Of a stretch of DNA of 64,000 nt, positions 56,651 to 64,000 are shown piece after piece. The notes below the pieces were generated by a model that worked only from the letters and a program-made list of their open reading frames with translations, was not told where the DNA came from and searched no databases. This DNA is from Thioclava dalianensis (lineage in GTDB: Bacteria > Pseudomonadota > Alphaproteobacteria > Rhodobacterales > Rhodobacteraceae): assembly GCF_000715505.1 (NCBI RefSeq), contig NZ_JHEH01000003.1:1-64000 (forward strand). Reading direction: 5' to 3'. The position numbers and the translations under genes are program-made. Position 1 is the stretch's first letter; every line of letters starts with the position of its first letter.

Positions 56651-58300
56651 ATGACGAAATTTTCCGATCTGAAACTGGACCCCAAGGTCCTGTCTGCGGT
56701 TGCGGAAGCGGGCTACGAGACGCCCACTCCGATCCAAGCGGATGCAATCCCCCCTGCGCTTGAAGGCAAGGATGTCCTTGGTATCGCGCAAACCGGCACG
56801 GGCAAGACGGCCTCGTTCACCCTGCCGATGCTGACGCTGCTGCGGCGGGGTCGCGCGCGCGCGCGGATGCCGCGCTCGCTCGTGCTCTGCCCGACGCGCG
56901 AATTGGCCGCTCAGGTTGCCGAGAACTTTGATCTCTACGCCAAGAACACCAAGCTGACCCGCGCACTGCTGATCGGCGGTGTGAGCTTTGGCGAGCAAGA
57001 CAAGCTGATCGACAAGGGTGTCGATGTGCTGATCGCGACACCGGGCCGACTGCTTGATCATTTCGAGCGCGGCAAGCTGATCCTGACCGATGTGAAAATC
57101 ATGGTTGTGGACGAGGCGGACCGGATGCTCGACATGGGCTTCATCCCCGATATCGAGCGGATCTTCCAGCTGACGCCCTTTACCCGCCAGACGCTGTTCT
57201 TCTCGGCCACGATGGCGCCCGAGATCGAGCGGATCACCAACACTTTCCTGCATGCTCCGGTGCGCGTCGAGGTGGCCCGTCAGGCCACGACCGGTGCGAA
57301 TATCACCCAAAAGCTGATCGAGGTGACCCCGGCGCGGCGCGACCAGACCGCCAAGACCAAGCGCGAAGTGCTGCGCGCGGTGATCGAGGGCGAAGGCGAG
57401 GCCTGCACCAACGCGATCATCTTCTGCAACCGCAAGGTCGATGTCGATATCGTCTCGAAAAGCCTGCAGAAATACGGCTTTGATGCGGCCCCGATCCATG
57501 GTGATCTTGATCAAAGCCAGCGCACGCGCACGCTGGAGAGCTTCCGCGAAGGCACGCTGAAATTCCTGATCGCCTCGGATGTGGCCGCCCGCGGGCTTGA
57601 TGTGCCCGCCGTGAGCCACGTCTTCAACTACGATCTTCCGATGCATGCGGAGGATTACGTCCACCGCATCGGGCGCACCGGGCGCGCGGGCCGCAAAGGC
57701 GCTGCGATCTCGATCTATGTGCCTGCGGATGAGAAGTTTCTCTCGGGCATCGAGAGCCTGATCGAGCAGCCGATCCCGCGCGGCGAGCTGCCCGAGGGGT
57801 TCGAGATCTCGGAAGGCGCCAAGACCGCGCCGGTCAAGCGCGACGACGCCAAGGGCGGTCGCGGTGGCCGGGGTGGACGCAGCCGGAGCGGCAGCAGCAG
57901 CAACGGGGAGCGTCCCAGCCGCTCGCGCAAACCGCGTGAGGACAAGCCGCAGCCCGAGGCCGTTGAGACCAAAGCGCCCGAGGCCGCGAAGGCCCCCTCG
58001 CAAAAGGTCGACACGCCCGAGGAGCAGCAGCCCGAGCGCAAATCCGAGCGCACGCCTGAGCGCCAAGCCCCGGAGCAGCGCCCCGCCGCCGCCGCCCCCG
58101 CGCGTCACGACGCCAATGAGAGCGACGAGAGCCGCAATCGGCGTGCACGCGGTGGCCGTGGCCGTCGCGACCGCGACAATGGCCCGAATGTCGTGGGCAT
58201 GGGCGATCACGTCCCCGATTTCCTGACCCGCTCGTTCCGTCCCGGCTTGATCGACAGTGACGAGGCCATGAGCGAGACCGAGGACAGCGCCGAAAGCTGA
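56651..58300 (+). CDS. DEAD-box RNA helicase, RhlE-like
   Basis: A 549-residue ATP-dependent RNA helicase acting in ribosome assembly or RNA decay. The core (1-375) carries the Q motif TPTPIQ, Walker A AQTGTGKTA, PTRELA, DEAD as VDEADRMLDMGF, SAT, and HRIGRTGR. The C-terminal 165 residues are disordered: an RGG-like stretch (GGRGGRGGRSRSG), then long Pro/Glu/Lys/Arg runs ending in an Asp/Glu-rich tail. Such tails bind RNA and drive condensates. The ATG at 56651 follows AAGGACG. Neighbouring rnj is convergent. Confidence 0.92.
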   Translation: MTKFSDLKLDPKVLSAVAEAGYETPTPIQADAIPPALEGKDVLGIAQTGTGKTASFTLPMLTLLRRGRARARMPRSLVLCPTRELAAQVAENFDLYAKNTKLTRALLIGGVSFGEQDKLIDKGVDVLIATPGRLLDHFERGKLILTDVKIMVVDEADRMLDMGFIPDIERIFQLTPFTRQTLFFSATMAPEIERITNTFLHAPVRVEVARQATTGANITQKLIEVTPARRDQTAKTKREVLRAVIEGEGEACTNAIIFCNRKVDVDIVSKSLQKYGFDAAPIHGDLDQSQRTRTLESFREGTLKFLIASDVAARGLDVPAVSHVFNYDLPMHAEDYVHRIGRTGRAGRKGAAISIYVPADEKFLSGIESLIEQPIPRGELPEGFEISEGAKTAPVKRDDAKGGRGGRGGRSRSGSSSNGERPSRSRKPREDKPQPEAVETKAPEAAKAPSQKVDTPEEQQPERKSERTPERQAPEQRPAAAAPARHDANESDESRNRRARGGRGRRDRDNGPNVVGMGDHVPDFLTRSFRPGLIDSDEAMSETEDSAES

Positions 58301-58327
58301 TCGCGCCCCTGCCGCGCAAATCAAAAA

Positions 58328-58356
58328 CCCGCCGGAGCTGCCTCCGGCGGGGTTTT
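58328..58356. terminator. Bidirectional terminator after the helicase gene
   Basis: CCCGCCGGAG/CTCCGGCGGG is a perfect 10-bp stem with a CTGC loop (58328-58351), flanked by A5 on the left and TTTT on the right. A second hairpin GCGCGGGG/CCCCGCGC follows at 58392-58414 on the rnj side. Confidence 0.9.
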
Positions 58357-58426
58357 CTATGTCTTGGACAAACGCGTTGGACGCCCGGATGGCGCGGGGG
58401 CCCTGTCCCCGCGCGCCCCCGTGGCT

Positions 58427-60103
58427 TTATTCGTCGGTCAGCCGCGAGGTGACGATGATCACTTCGGGCTTCTTGCCAATCTCTTCCATCGAGACCTGAC
58501 GCGCAATCCGGCGCAGAGCCTCTTCGATCTTGTCGTCATTGCTGATGATCTTGACCGGCGCGCGATCGAGGAACTCGGTCATCTCGTCTTCGATCTGCTC
58601 GGCCAGCGGCGCGCCGCCCCGCCCGGTTTTCGGCAGGCCCATCGTCTCGACCCAAGGCTCGCCCAGCGGCTGGTCTTGCTCATCGAGGATCAGCGTCACC
58701 AGCACGAGGCCATTGAGCGCCATGCGAATGCGGTTGCGCACCACACCATCCATCGCGCCGATCTTGACCGAGCCGTCGAGATAGGTGCGGCCCGCCTCGA
58801 TATGCTCGACCACTTTGGGCACATTGCCCGAAAGATCGACCATCTCGCCATTGATCACCACTTCCGAGGCAATCCCCTTGGCTTGCGCGAGCTTCGCATG
58901 CTCGCGCAGGTGACGGTGCTCGCCATGCATCGGGATCAGCATCTTGGGCTGCAAGATCGCGTGGACTGTCTCCAGATCGGCGCGGTTGGCATGGCCCGAG
59001 ACGTGATAGAGCCCGTTATTGTCGTCGATCACATCGACGCCCATTTCGGAAAACGCGTTCATGATGCGGATCACGCCACGCTCATTGCCCGGAATGGTCT
59101 TGGAGGAGAACAGGAAGCTGTCGCCCTCTTTCATCTCGAGCCCGAGATATTTCCCCCGGCTGAGCTGGGCTGATGCCGCACGGCGCTCGCCCTGCGAGCC
59201 GGTCACGATCAACATCAGGTTGCCGCGCGGAACATCGGCGGCCTCTTCGGGGCCAATCGTGCCGGGCATGCCCAAAAGCACGCCGGTTTCCTGCGCGCTC
59301 GAGACCATCCGCTTCATCGCGCGGCCCAGCAGGCAGACCGAACGGCCCGCAGCCACGCCCGCTTCGGCCAGCGTCTTGAGACGCGCGACGTTCGAGGCAA
59401 AGGTGGTCGCGACGATCATGCCCTTCTGGGCGGCGATCAGCTCGGTCAGCGGCGCGGCGAGCGTTGCCTCCGAGCGGCCCGGATGCGGCGAGAAGACATT
59501 GGTGGAATCGCTCACCAGCACCTTGATGCCATCGCCCTCTTCGGCGATCTGCTTGAACATCGCAGGATCAAAGGGCTCGCCCACGATGGGCGACTGATCG
59601 AGCTTGAAATCGCCAGTGTGGAAGATCCGGCCACCGGGGGTGTCGATGATCAGCGCCGAGCTTTCCGGGATCGAATGCGAGATCGGGACGAATTGAACCT
59701 TGAACGGGCCCGCCTCGACGACATGGGGGCGCGGCTCGACGATGCGGATCGTCTCGGCGGGGATGCCCGCCTCTTCGAGTTTGAGCTGCCCGATGCGCCC
59801 GGTGAAGGCGCGGGCATAGACGGGCTTGCGCAGCCCGTTCCAGACATGGGCCAGCGCGCCGATATGGTCTTCATGGGCATGGGTGATGAAGATCGCGTCG
59901 ATGCGATCTGCGTTCTCTTCAAGCCAAGCAAGATCGGCCATAATCAGATCAACCCCGGGGGTTGAATCCATATCCGGGAAGGTGACGCCGAGATCGACCA
60001 CGATCAGACGCTCTTTCCCTTCCGGACCATAGCCATAGACATAGGCGTTCATGCCGATTTCGCCGGCTCCGCCAAGGGGAAGGTAGATCAATCTTTCGGT
60101 CAC
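58427..60103 (-). CDS. rnj: Ribonuclease J
   Basis: An endo/5'-3' exoribonuclease of the metallo-beta-lactamase/beta-CASP group that matures rRNA and degrades mRNA. The 558-residue protein has the zinc motif HAHEDHIGAL, the GDFKLDQSP Asp region, the beta-CASP SQGERRA segment and MHGEHRHLREHAKLA near residue 395. The GTG start overlaps the coaX stop (GTGA). RNase J coexists with RNase E in this bacterial group. Confidence 0.95.
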   Translation of the reverse strand: MTERLIYLPLGGAGEIGMNAYVYGYGPEGKERLIVVDLGVTFPDMDSTPGVDLIMADLAWLEENADRIDAIFITHAHEDHIGALAHVWNGLRKPVYARAFTGRIGQLKLEEAGIPAETIRIVEPRPHVVEAGPFKVQFVPISHSIPESSALIIDTPGGRIFHTGDFKLDQSPIVGEPFDPAMFKQIAEEGDGIKVLVSDSTNVFSPHPGRSEATLAAPLTELIAAQKGMIVATTFASNVARLKTLAEAGVAAGRSVCLLGRAMKRMVSSAQETGVLLGMPGTIGPEEAADVPRGNLMLIVTGSQGERRAASAQLSRGKYLGLEMKEGDSFLFSSKTIPGNERGVIRIMNAFSEMGVDVIDDNNGLYHVSGHANRADLETVHAILQPKMLIPMHGEHRHLREHAKLAQAKGIASEVVINGEMVDLSGNVPKVVEHIEAGRTYLDGSVKIGAMDGVVRNRIRMALNGLVLVTLILDEQDQPLGEPWVETMGLPKTGRGGAPLAEQIEDEMTEFLDRAPVKIISNDDKIEEALRRIARQVSMEEIGKKPEVIIVTSRLTDE

Positions 60104-60876
60104 GCGGGGCGTCCTTTGTTAAAATCATTGAGCAGGCGCAGGCCGTGCATAGTCAGGTCGTATTCGATGCTGTCGAAGAGGTCAAAGCCTTGAGAGAACA
60201 GCTCCGCCAATCCGCCGGTCGCCACGACCCGCATCGGCCGGTCGCGTTCCAGCCGGATCTGGCGCACGATGCCCTCAACCAGACCGATATAGCCCCAAAA
60301 CACACCAGACTGAATACAGGCCACTGTATTTGTGCCAATCGCATGCTCAGGCTTGGTCACATCGACATTGGGCAGAGCGGCTGCCGCCTGATGCAGCGCC
60401 TCAAGCGAAAGGTTCACCCCCGGCGCAATCACGCCGCCGATATAGGCCCCGTCGGTATCGACCACGTCGAAAGTGGTGGCGGTGCCGAAATCGACCACGA
60501 TCAGATCGCCGCCATGGCGGTCAAACCCGGCCACCGCGTTGACCAGACGGTCGGGGCCCACCACGGTGCCCTCATCGACGCGCGGGGCGACGGGCAAGGC
60601 GCATTCGGGCTTGCCCACAACGACGGGACGGCAATCGAAGTAGCGGTTGCACAGCACCCGAAGGTTGAACACGACGCGTGGCACGGTCGAAGAGATAATC
60701 ACCTCGCGGATCGCCGCATCGATGCCTTGCAGCCGCATGAGGCCAGTCAGCCAGACATAATATTCATCGGCGGTGCGCTTGTGATTGGTCTCCATGCGCC
60801 ATGTCGACAGAAACGCCTCGCCATCCCAGATCGAGAAGACGGTGTTGGTATTGCCGCAATCAATGCATAACAGCAT
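60100..60876 (-). CDS. coaX: Type III pantothenate kinase
   Basis: Phosphorylates pantothenate in the first step of coenzyme A synthesis. The 258-residue ASKHA-fold enzyme has the phosphate-binding IDCGNTNTVFS at the N-terminus, GPDRLVNAVAG near residue 100, VVDFGTATTFDVV (second Asp) and GGVIAPGVNLS. The ATG at 60876 was chosen because it begins the family domain. It overlaps rnj by 4 bases and follows birA after 14. Confidence 0.94.
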   Translation of the reverse strand: MLLCIDCGNTNTVFSIWDGEAFLSTWRMETNHKRTADEYYVWLTGLMRLQGIDAAIREVIISSTVPRVVFNLRVLCNRYFDCRPVVVGKPECALPVAPRVDEGTVVGPDRLVNAVAGFDRHGGDLIVVDFGTATTFDVVDTDGAYIGGVIAPGVNLSLEALHQAAAALPNVDVTKPEHAIGTNTVACIQSGVFWGYIGLVEGIVRQIRLERDRPMRVVATGGLAELFSQGFDLFDSIEYDLTMHGLRLLNDFNKGRPA

Positions 60877-60890
60877 GCTGGCCCTCGTAC

Positions 60891-61634
60891 TCAGAAGAAG
60901 ATTTCGGCGGCAGAGATCGCCCGGCGCCCCTGCCCGTCGCGCAAAACCAGCGCCCCGGTTGCATCGATGGTCTCGAAGACACCCGTATGGGTCTCGCGTC
61001 CGGTGCGCGCGGTGATCGTCTCGCCCAGACGGGCGGCGCGGGCGAGCCACGCATTGCGGATCGCTTCAAAGCCGTAATCGCGGAACTGACTGTCGTAATG
61101 ATCGAAAGCCTGCGCCAGCATGGGCAGGAAGTCCTGCGGCGCAACCCGCATCCCGGTCTCGCCCAGAAGGCTCACGGGCGCCATGGCCGTGGCTTCCAAG
61201 GTGTCGCGCGCAGGGACCTCGGCCAGGTTCACGCCGATGCCAATGGCAAGCTGCGAACCGTCAGGCGTCAGGCTTTCGAGCAAAATCCCCGCGATCTTGC
61301 CGCCGCTGAGCAGCACATCATTGGGCCATTTGATCGCAAGACGGGCATGCGGACCTGCGGCATGCGAGAGGGCGGCCTCCAGCGCAAGCGCCGCCACGAA
61401 GGAATAGAGCGCCGCATGGGCCAGACCGCCCTTGGGCCGCATCACCAGCGTCGCTGCGAAATTGCCCTGAGGGGCGCGCCACGCGCGACCACGCCTGCCA
61501 CGCGCCGCCGTTTGCTCATGCGCGAAGATCCATGCAGAGCCGGAGAGGCCCGGCGCGAGCCGGGCCGCTTCGTTCATCGTGGAATCAACAGATGCTAGGA
61601 CATGGCGCGCCACGCCCTCGGGCCACGTAGCCAC
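60891..61634 (-). CDS. birA: Biotin--[acetyl-CoA-carboxylase] ligase
   Basis: Attaches biotin to the carboxyl-carrier protein. The 247-residue protein is a class I ligase, lacking the DNA-binding domain of the E. coli repressor. The biotinoyl-AMP loop appears as TAARGRRGRAW (GRGRRGR) and the KWPND motif as IKWPNDVLLSGGKIAGIL. The start is inferred to be the GTG at 61634 (VATWPEGVARHVL), one base past the nuoN stop; a longer in-frame start would overlap nuoN. Confidence 0.9.
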   Translation of the reverse strand: MATWPEGVARHVLASVDSTMNEAARLAPGLSGSAWIFAHEQTAARGRRGRAWRAPQGNFAATLVMRPKGGLAHAALYSFVAALALEAALSHAAGPHARLAIKWPNDVLLSGGKIAGILLESLTPDGSQLAIGIGVNLAEVPARDTLEATAMAPVSLLGETGMRVAPQDFLPMLAQAFDHYDSQFRDYGFEAIRNAWLARAARLGETITARTGRETHTGVFETIDATGALVLRDGQGRRAISAAEIFF

Positions 61635-61635
61635 G

Positions 61636-63075
61636 TTAGTTGACAAGGGCCGCCGCAGCCGCCTGTGCAGCGCCCTCGATGCCAAACAGGTTGAACACGC
61701 CAAAGACGGTGATCAGTGCGGATGCCATCAACAGCCCCCATTGCACCATCGGCATACGCTGATCGAGCGGCTCGACCTCTTTGCCGAAATACATGAAGTA
61801 AATAATGCGCAGGTAGTAGAAGGCCGCAACCGCCGAGGCCACAACCGCCAGAAGGCTCAACCAGATATAGCCCGCCTGGATCGCCGCCGCGAGCACCGCG
61901 TATTTGGCAAAGAAGCCCAGCAACGGCGGCACCCCCGCGAGGCTGAACATCAAGATCATCAGCGCGAGACCCTTGGTGGGGTGCTGGCTGGCATAGAGGT
62001 TGAGCGATTTGAGCGTGGTGACGGGCTGGCCGTCGCGTTCCATCGAGAGGATGAAGGCGAACACGCCCACATTCATCACGACATAGATCGCCATATAGAC
62101 CAGCATCGCCTGCACACCCTCGACCGTGCCCGCCGTCAGACCCAGCAGCGCAAAGCCCATATGGGTGATCGAGGAATACGCCATCAGACGCTTGATGTTC
62201 TTCTGACCCAGCGCCCCGACAGAGCCCCAGACCATCGACAAAGCCGCCAGCAAGCCGATGATCTGACCCCATTCCGTAGGCACTTGGCCGAAGCCATCAA
62301 ACAGCATCCGCGCGAACAGCGCCATCGCCGCAACTTTCGGCGCGGTCGAGAAAAAGGCAGTGACCGGTGTGGGCGAGCCCTCATAGACGTCGGGCGTCCA
62401 CATGTGGAACGGCACGGCGGAGACCTTGAAGGCCATGCCCGCGATCAGGAAGACCATGCCAAAGAGCAAGCCCATCGGCAGATGACCCGATTGCACCGTC
62501 TCGATGATGCCAGAGAACTGTGTGGTCCCGGCAAACCCGTAGGTCAGCGAGGCGCCATAGAGCAAGATGCCCGAGGACAGCGCCCCAAGCACAAAGTATT
62601 TCAGACCGGCCTCCGAGCTTTTCTCGCTCTCACGACGCAGCGCCGCGATGATGTAGAGCGCGAGCGACTGCAGCTCGAGCCCCATATAGAGCGACATCAG
62701 ATCGCCGGCCGAGACCATCACCATCATGCCCACGACCGCGAGGGCCACGAGGATCGGGAACTCAAAGCGCAGAAGTCCGCGACGCGCCATGTAATCGGCG
62801 CTCATCGCGAGCACCAGCGCGGCGGTGACCAGCACCGTGATCTTGGAGAACCGCGCGAAAGCATCGTCGATGAACAGACCGCCAAAGGCGGTATGCGCGC
62901 CGCCCGAGCCCAGCCCGATCAGGGCTGCGAGCACCAGCATCACCCCGCTGGTCGTCCATAGAAGCGTCGGGGCCAGCTTATCCTTGCCAAACCACACGCC
63001 CACCAGCAACGCCGCCATCGCATAAACGGCCAGCAGGAATTCCGGCAAAACGGTGGAGAAATCCGCAGAAGTCAT
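61636..63075 (-). CDS. nuoN: NADH-quinone oxidoreductase subunit N
   Basis: Antiporter-like membrane subunit of complex I. The 479-residue protein has about 14 membrane segments, with conserved charged residues in the proton-channel helices, for example the Lys in [23 protein letters not shown], and [16 protein letters not shown] in the middle. It lies 12 bases after nuoM. The start at 63075 ([20 protein letters not shown]) matches family N-termini. Confidence 0.96.
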   Translation of the reverse strand: MTSADFSTVLPEFLLAVYAMAALLVGVWFGKDKLAPTLLWTTSGVMLVLAALIGLGSGGAHTAFGGLFIDDAFARFSKITVLVTAALVLAMSADYMARRGLLRFEFPILVALAVVGMMVMVSAGDLMSLYMGLELQSLALYIIAALRRESEKSSEAGLKYFVLGALSSGILLYGASLTYGFAGTTQFSGIIETVQSGHLPMGLLFGMVFLIAGMAFKVSAVPFHMWTPDVYEGSPTPVTAFFSTAPKVAAMALFARMLFDGFGQVPTEWGQIIGLLAALSMVWGSVGALGQKNIKRLMAYSSITHMGFALLGLTAGTVEGVQAMLVYMAIYVVMNVGVFAFILSMERDGQPVTTLKSLNLYASQHPTKGLALMILMFSLAGVPPLLGFFAKYAVLAAAIQAGYIWLSLLAVVASAVAAFYYLRIIYFMYFGKEVEPLDQRMPMVQWGLLMASALITVFGVFNLFGIEGAAQAAAAALVN

Positions 63076-63087
63076 CCGTCACTCTCC

Positions 63088-64000
63088 TCAGTGTTCGACC
63101 AGATCGGACAACAGGTTGTCCGGCAGGGCGTCGTGATAGTTCTGGACCAGGTTGGTCACTGAATCCTGAATGACATTCGTCACCAGATCGGGATAGACGC
63201 CCAAGATCAGGGTCATTGCGATCATCGGGGCAAAGATCCATTTCTCACGCGGGCTCAAATCGGTGATCGAGCGCAGGCTCTCCTTGATCAGATCGCCAAA
63301 GACGACCCTGCGATAGAGCCAGAGCGCATAGGCTGCCGACAAGATCACGCCCGTGGTCGCAAAGAGCGCGACCCAGGTGTTGACCTGGAACACACCGGCC
63401 AGCGTCAGGAATTCCCCCACGAAGTTGCCCGTCCCCGGAAGGCCGACATTGGCCATGGTGAAGAACATGAAGACAACCGCATAGCCCGGCATCCGCTTGG
63501 CCAAGCCGCCATAAGCCGAAATCTCGCGGGTGTGCATCCGGTCGTAGATGACGCCGACGCACAGGAACAGCGCACCCGAGACGAAGCCGTGCGAGACGAC
63601 GAGGAAGATGCCGCCCTCGATGCCCTGCTGGGTGCCCGAGAAGATCCCCAGAAGCACATAGGCCATGTGGGCCACCGAGCTATAGGCGATCACGCGTTTC
63701 ATATCGGTCTGCACCAGCGCCACCAGCGAGGTGTAGATGATCGCGATCACCGCAAGCCACATCGCCCACGGGCCGACGACCATGTTGCCCACCGGGAACA
63801 TCGGCAGCGAGAAGCGCAGGAAGCCGTAATCGGCCAGCTTGAGCAAGATCGCGGCCAGCACGATCGAGCCTGCCGTCGGAGCCTGCACGTGCGCGGCGGG
63901 CAGCCAGGTATGCACCGGCCAGAGCGGCATTTTCACCGCGAAGGAGATGAAGAAGCCCGTCCACAGCAGCGTCTGAATGCCCCCCGGTATCGTCACGCCG
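63088..64000 (-). CDS. nuoM: NADH-quinone oxidoreductase subunit M (3' part)
   Basis: Proton-pumping antiporter-like subunit of complex I, cut by the right edge of the window; about 304 C-terminal residues are present. Motifs of the family are clear: [32 protein letters not shown], and the Lys/His region [19 protein letters not shown]. The C-terminus ends on the stop at 63088. It precedes nuoN on the same strand, the usual end of the nuo operon. Confidence 0.96.
   Translation of the reverse strand, partial: GVTIPGGIQTLLWTGFFISFAVKMPLWPVHTWLPAAHVQAPTAGSIVLAAILLKLADYGFLRFSLPMFPVGNMVVGPWAMWLAVIAIIYTSLVALVQTDMKRVIAYSSVAHMAYVLLGIFSGTQQGIEGGIFLVVSHGFVSGALFLCVGVIYDRMHTREISAYGGLAKRMPGYAVVFMFFTMANVGLPGTGNFVGEFLTLAGVFQVNTWVALFATTGVILSAAYALWLYRRVVFGDLIKESLRSITDLSPREKWIFAPMIAMTLILGVYPDLVTNVIQDSVTNLVQNYHDALPDNLLSDLVEH

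Overview
The window is a stretch of G+C-rich chromosome from an alphaproteobacterium, most likely a Rhodobacteraceae (Rhodobacter/Paracoccus/Thioclava-like). The evidence is the smoEFGK-smoS-mtlK polyol operon, an F1-only atpHAGDC operon without F0 genes, a fused sat-cysC, the nuoM-nuoN-birA-coaX-rnj order, a perfect CIRCE site before groESL, and several small gene families typical of that group. No tRNA, rRNA, CRISPR array, transposase or prophage gene was seen. Nearly all of it reads as core chromosome.

Layout. 0.5-6.3 kb: phospholipid genes psd-pssA (minus), an overlapping bfd-bfr iron-storage pair (plus), a CHAP lipoprotein, a GFA protein, ribosomal rplM-rpsI and a hotdog thioesterase. 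6.4-10.8 kb: an ECHDC3-like crotonase homologue, a one-carbon cluster (PF13769-like small protein, MetF-like reductase, methyl-THF:corrinoid methyltransferase) and an M20 amidohydrolase. 10.8-11.5 kb: a gene-free gap holding a strongly structured putative RNA. 11.5-16.6 kb: a 54-residue membrane protein with a VWA protein, a decayed DedA gene, an M48 protease, and a coupled membrane hydrolase-cytochrome P450 pair. 16.6-20.7 kb: an Lrp regulator diverging from trxB, an orphan RES-domain gene, and sat-cysC. 20.8-24.4 kb: a compact minus-strand run maoC-ribF-ycgN-ltaE-GNAT. 24.5-27.6 kb: a HAD hydrolase, Mn-dependent pyrophosphatase and a TraB/GumN protein, with an array of hairpins between the first two.

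27.7-30.2 kb: groES-groEL and a YciI protein. 30.3-39.2 kb: a polyol catabolic region in which an SDR, a HAD phosphatase and a SorC-type regulator precede an ABC importer (SmoE binding protein, SmoF/SmoG permeases, SmoK ATPase), sorbitol dehydrogenase SmoS and mannitol dehydrogenase MtlK; together they import hexitols and oxidise them to ketohexoses. 39.2-41.5 kb: a VOC dioxygenase-like gene diverging from a LysR regulator, then an H-type lectin gene. 41.5-46.4 kb: F1 ATP synthase. 46.7-54.5 kb: a degenerate methyltransferase, gloB, a Tat-exported transglutaminase-like protein, an HPP-CBS membrane protein, clpA and an M23 peptidase. 54.5-64 kb: a CPA1 antiporter, a RhlE-like DEAD-box helicase, then rnj, coaX, birA, nuoN and the 3' part of nuoM on the minus strand.

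The least explained items are the hairpin RNA at 11081-11175, whose two larger hairpins carry the same loop; the hydrolase-P450 pair; the one-carbon cluster; the RES gene without an antitoxin; and the hairpin array at 25459-25614. All assignments come from reading motifs and arrangement; no database search was run.
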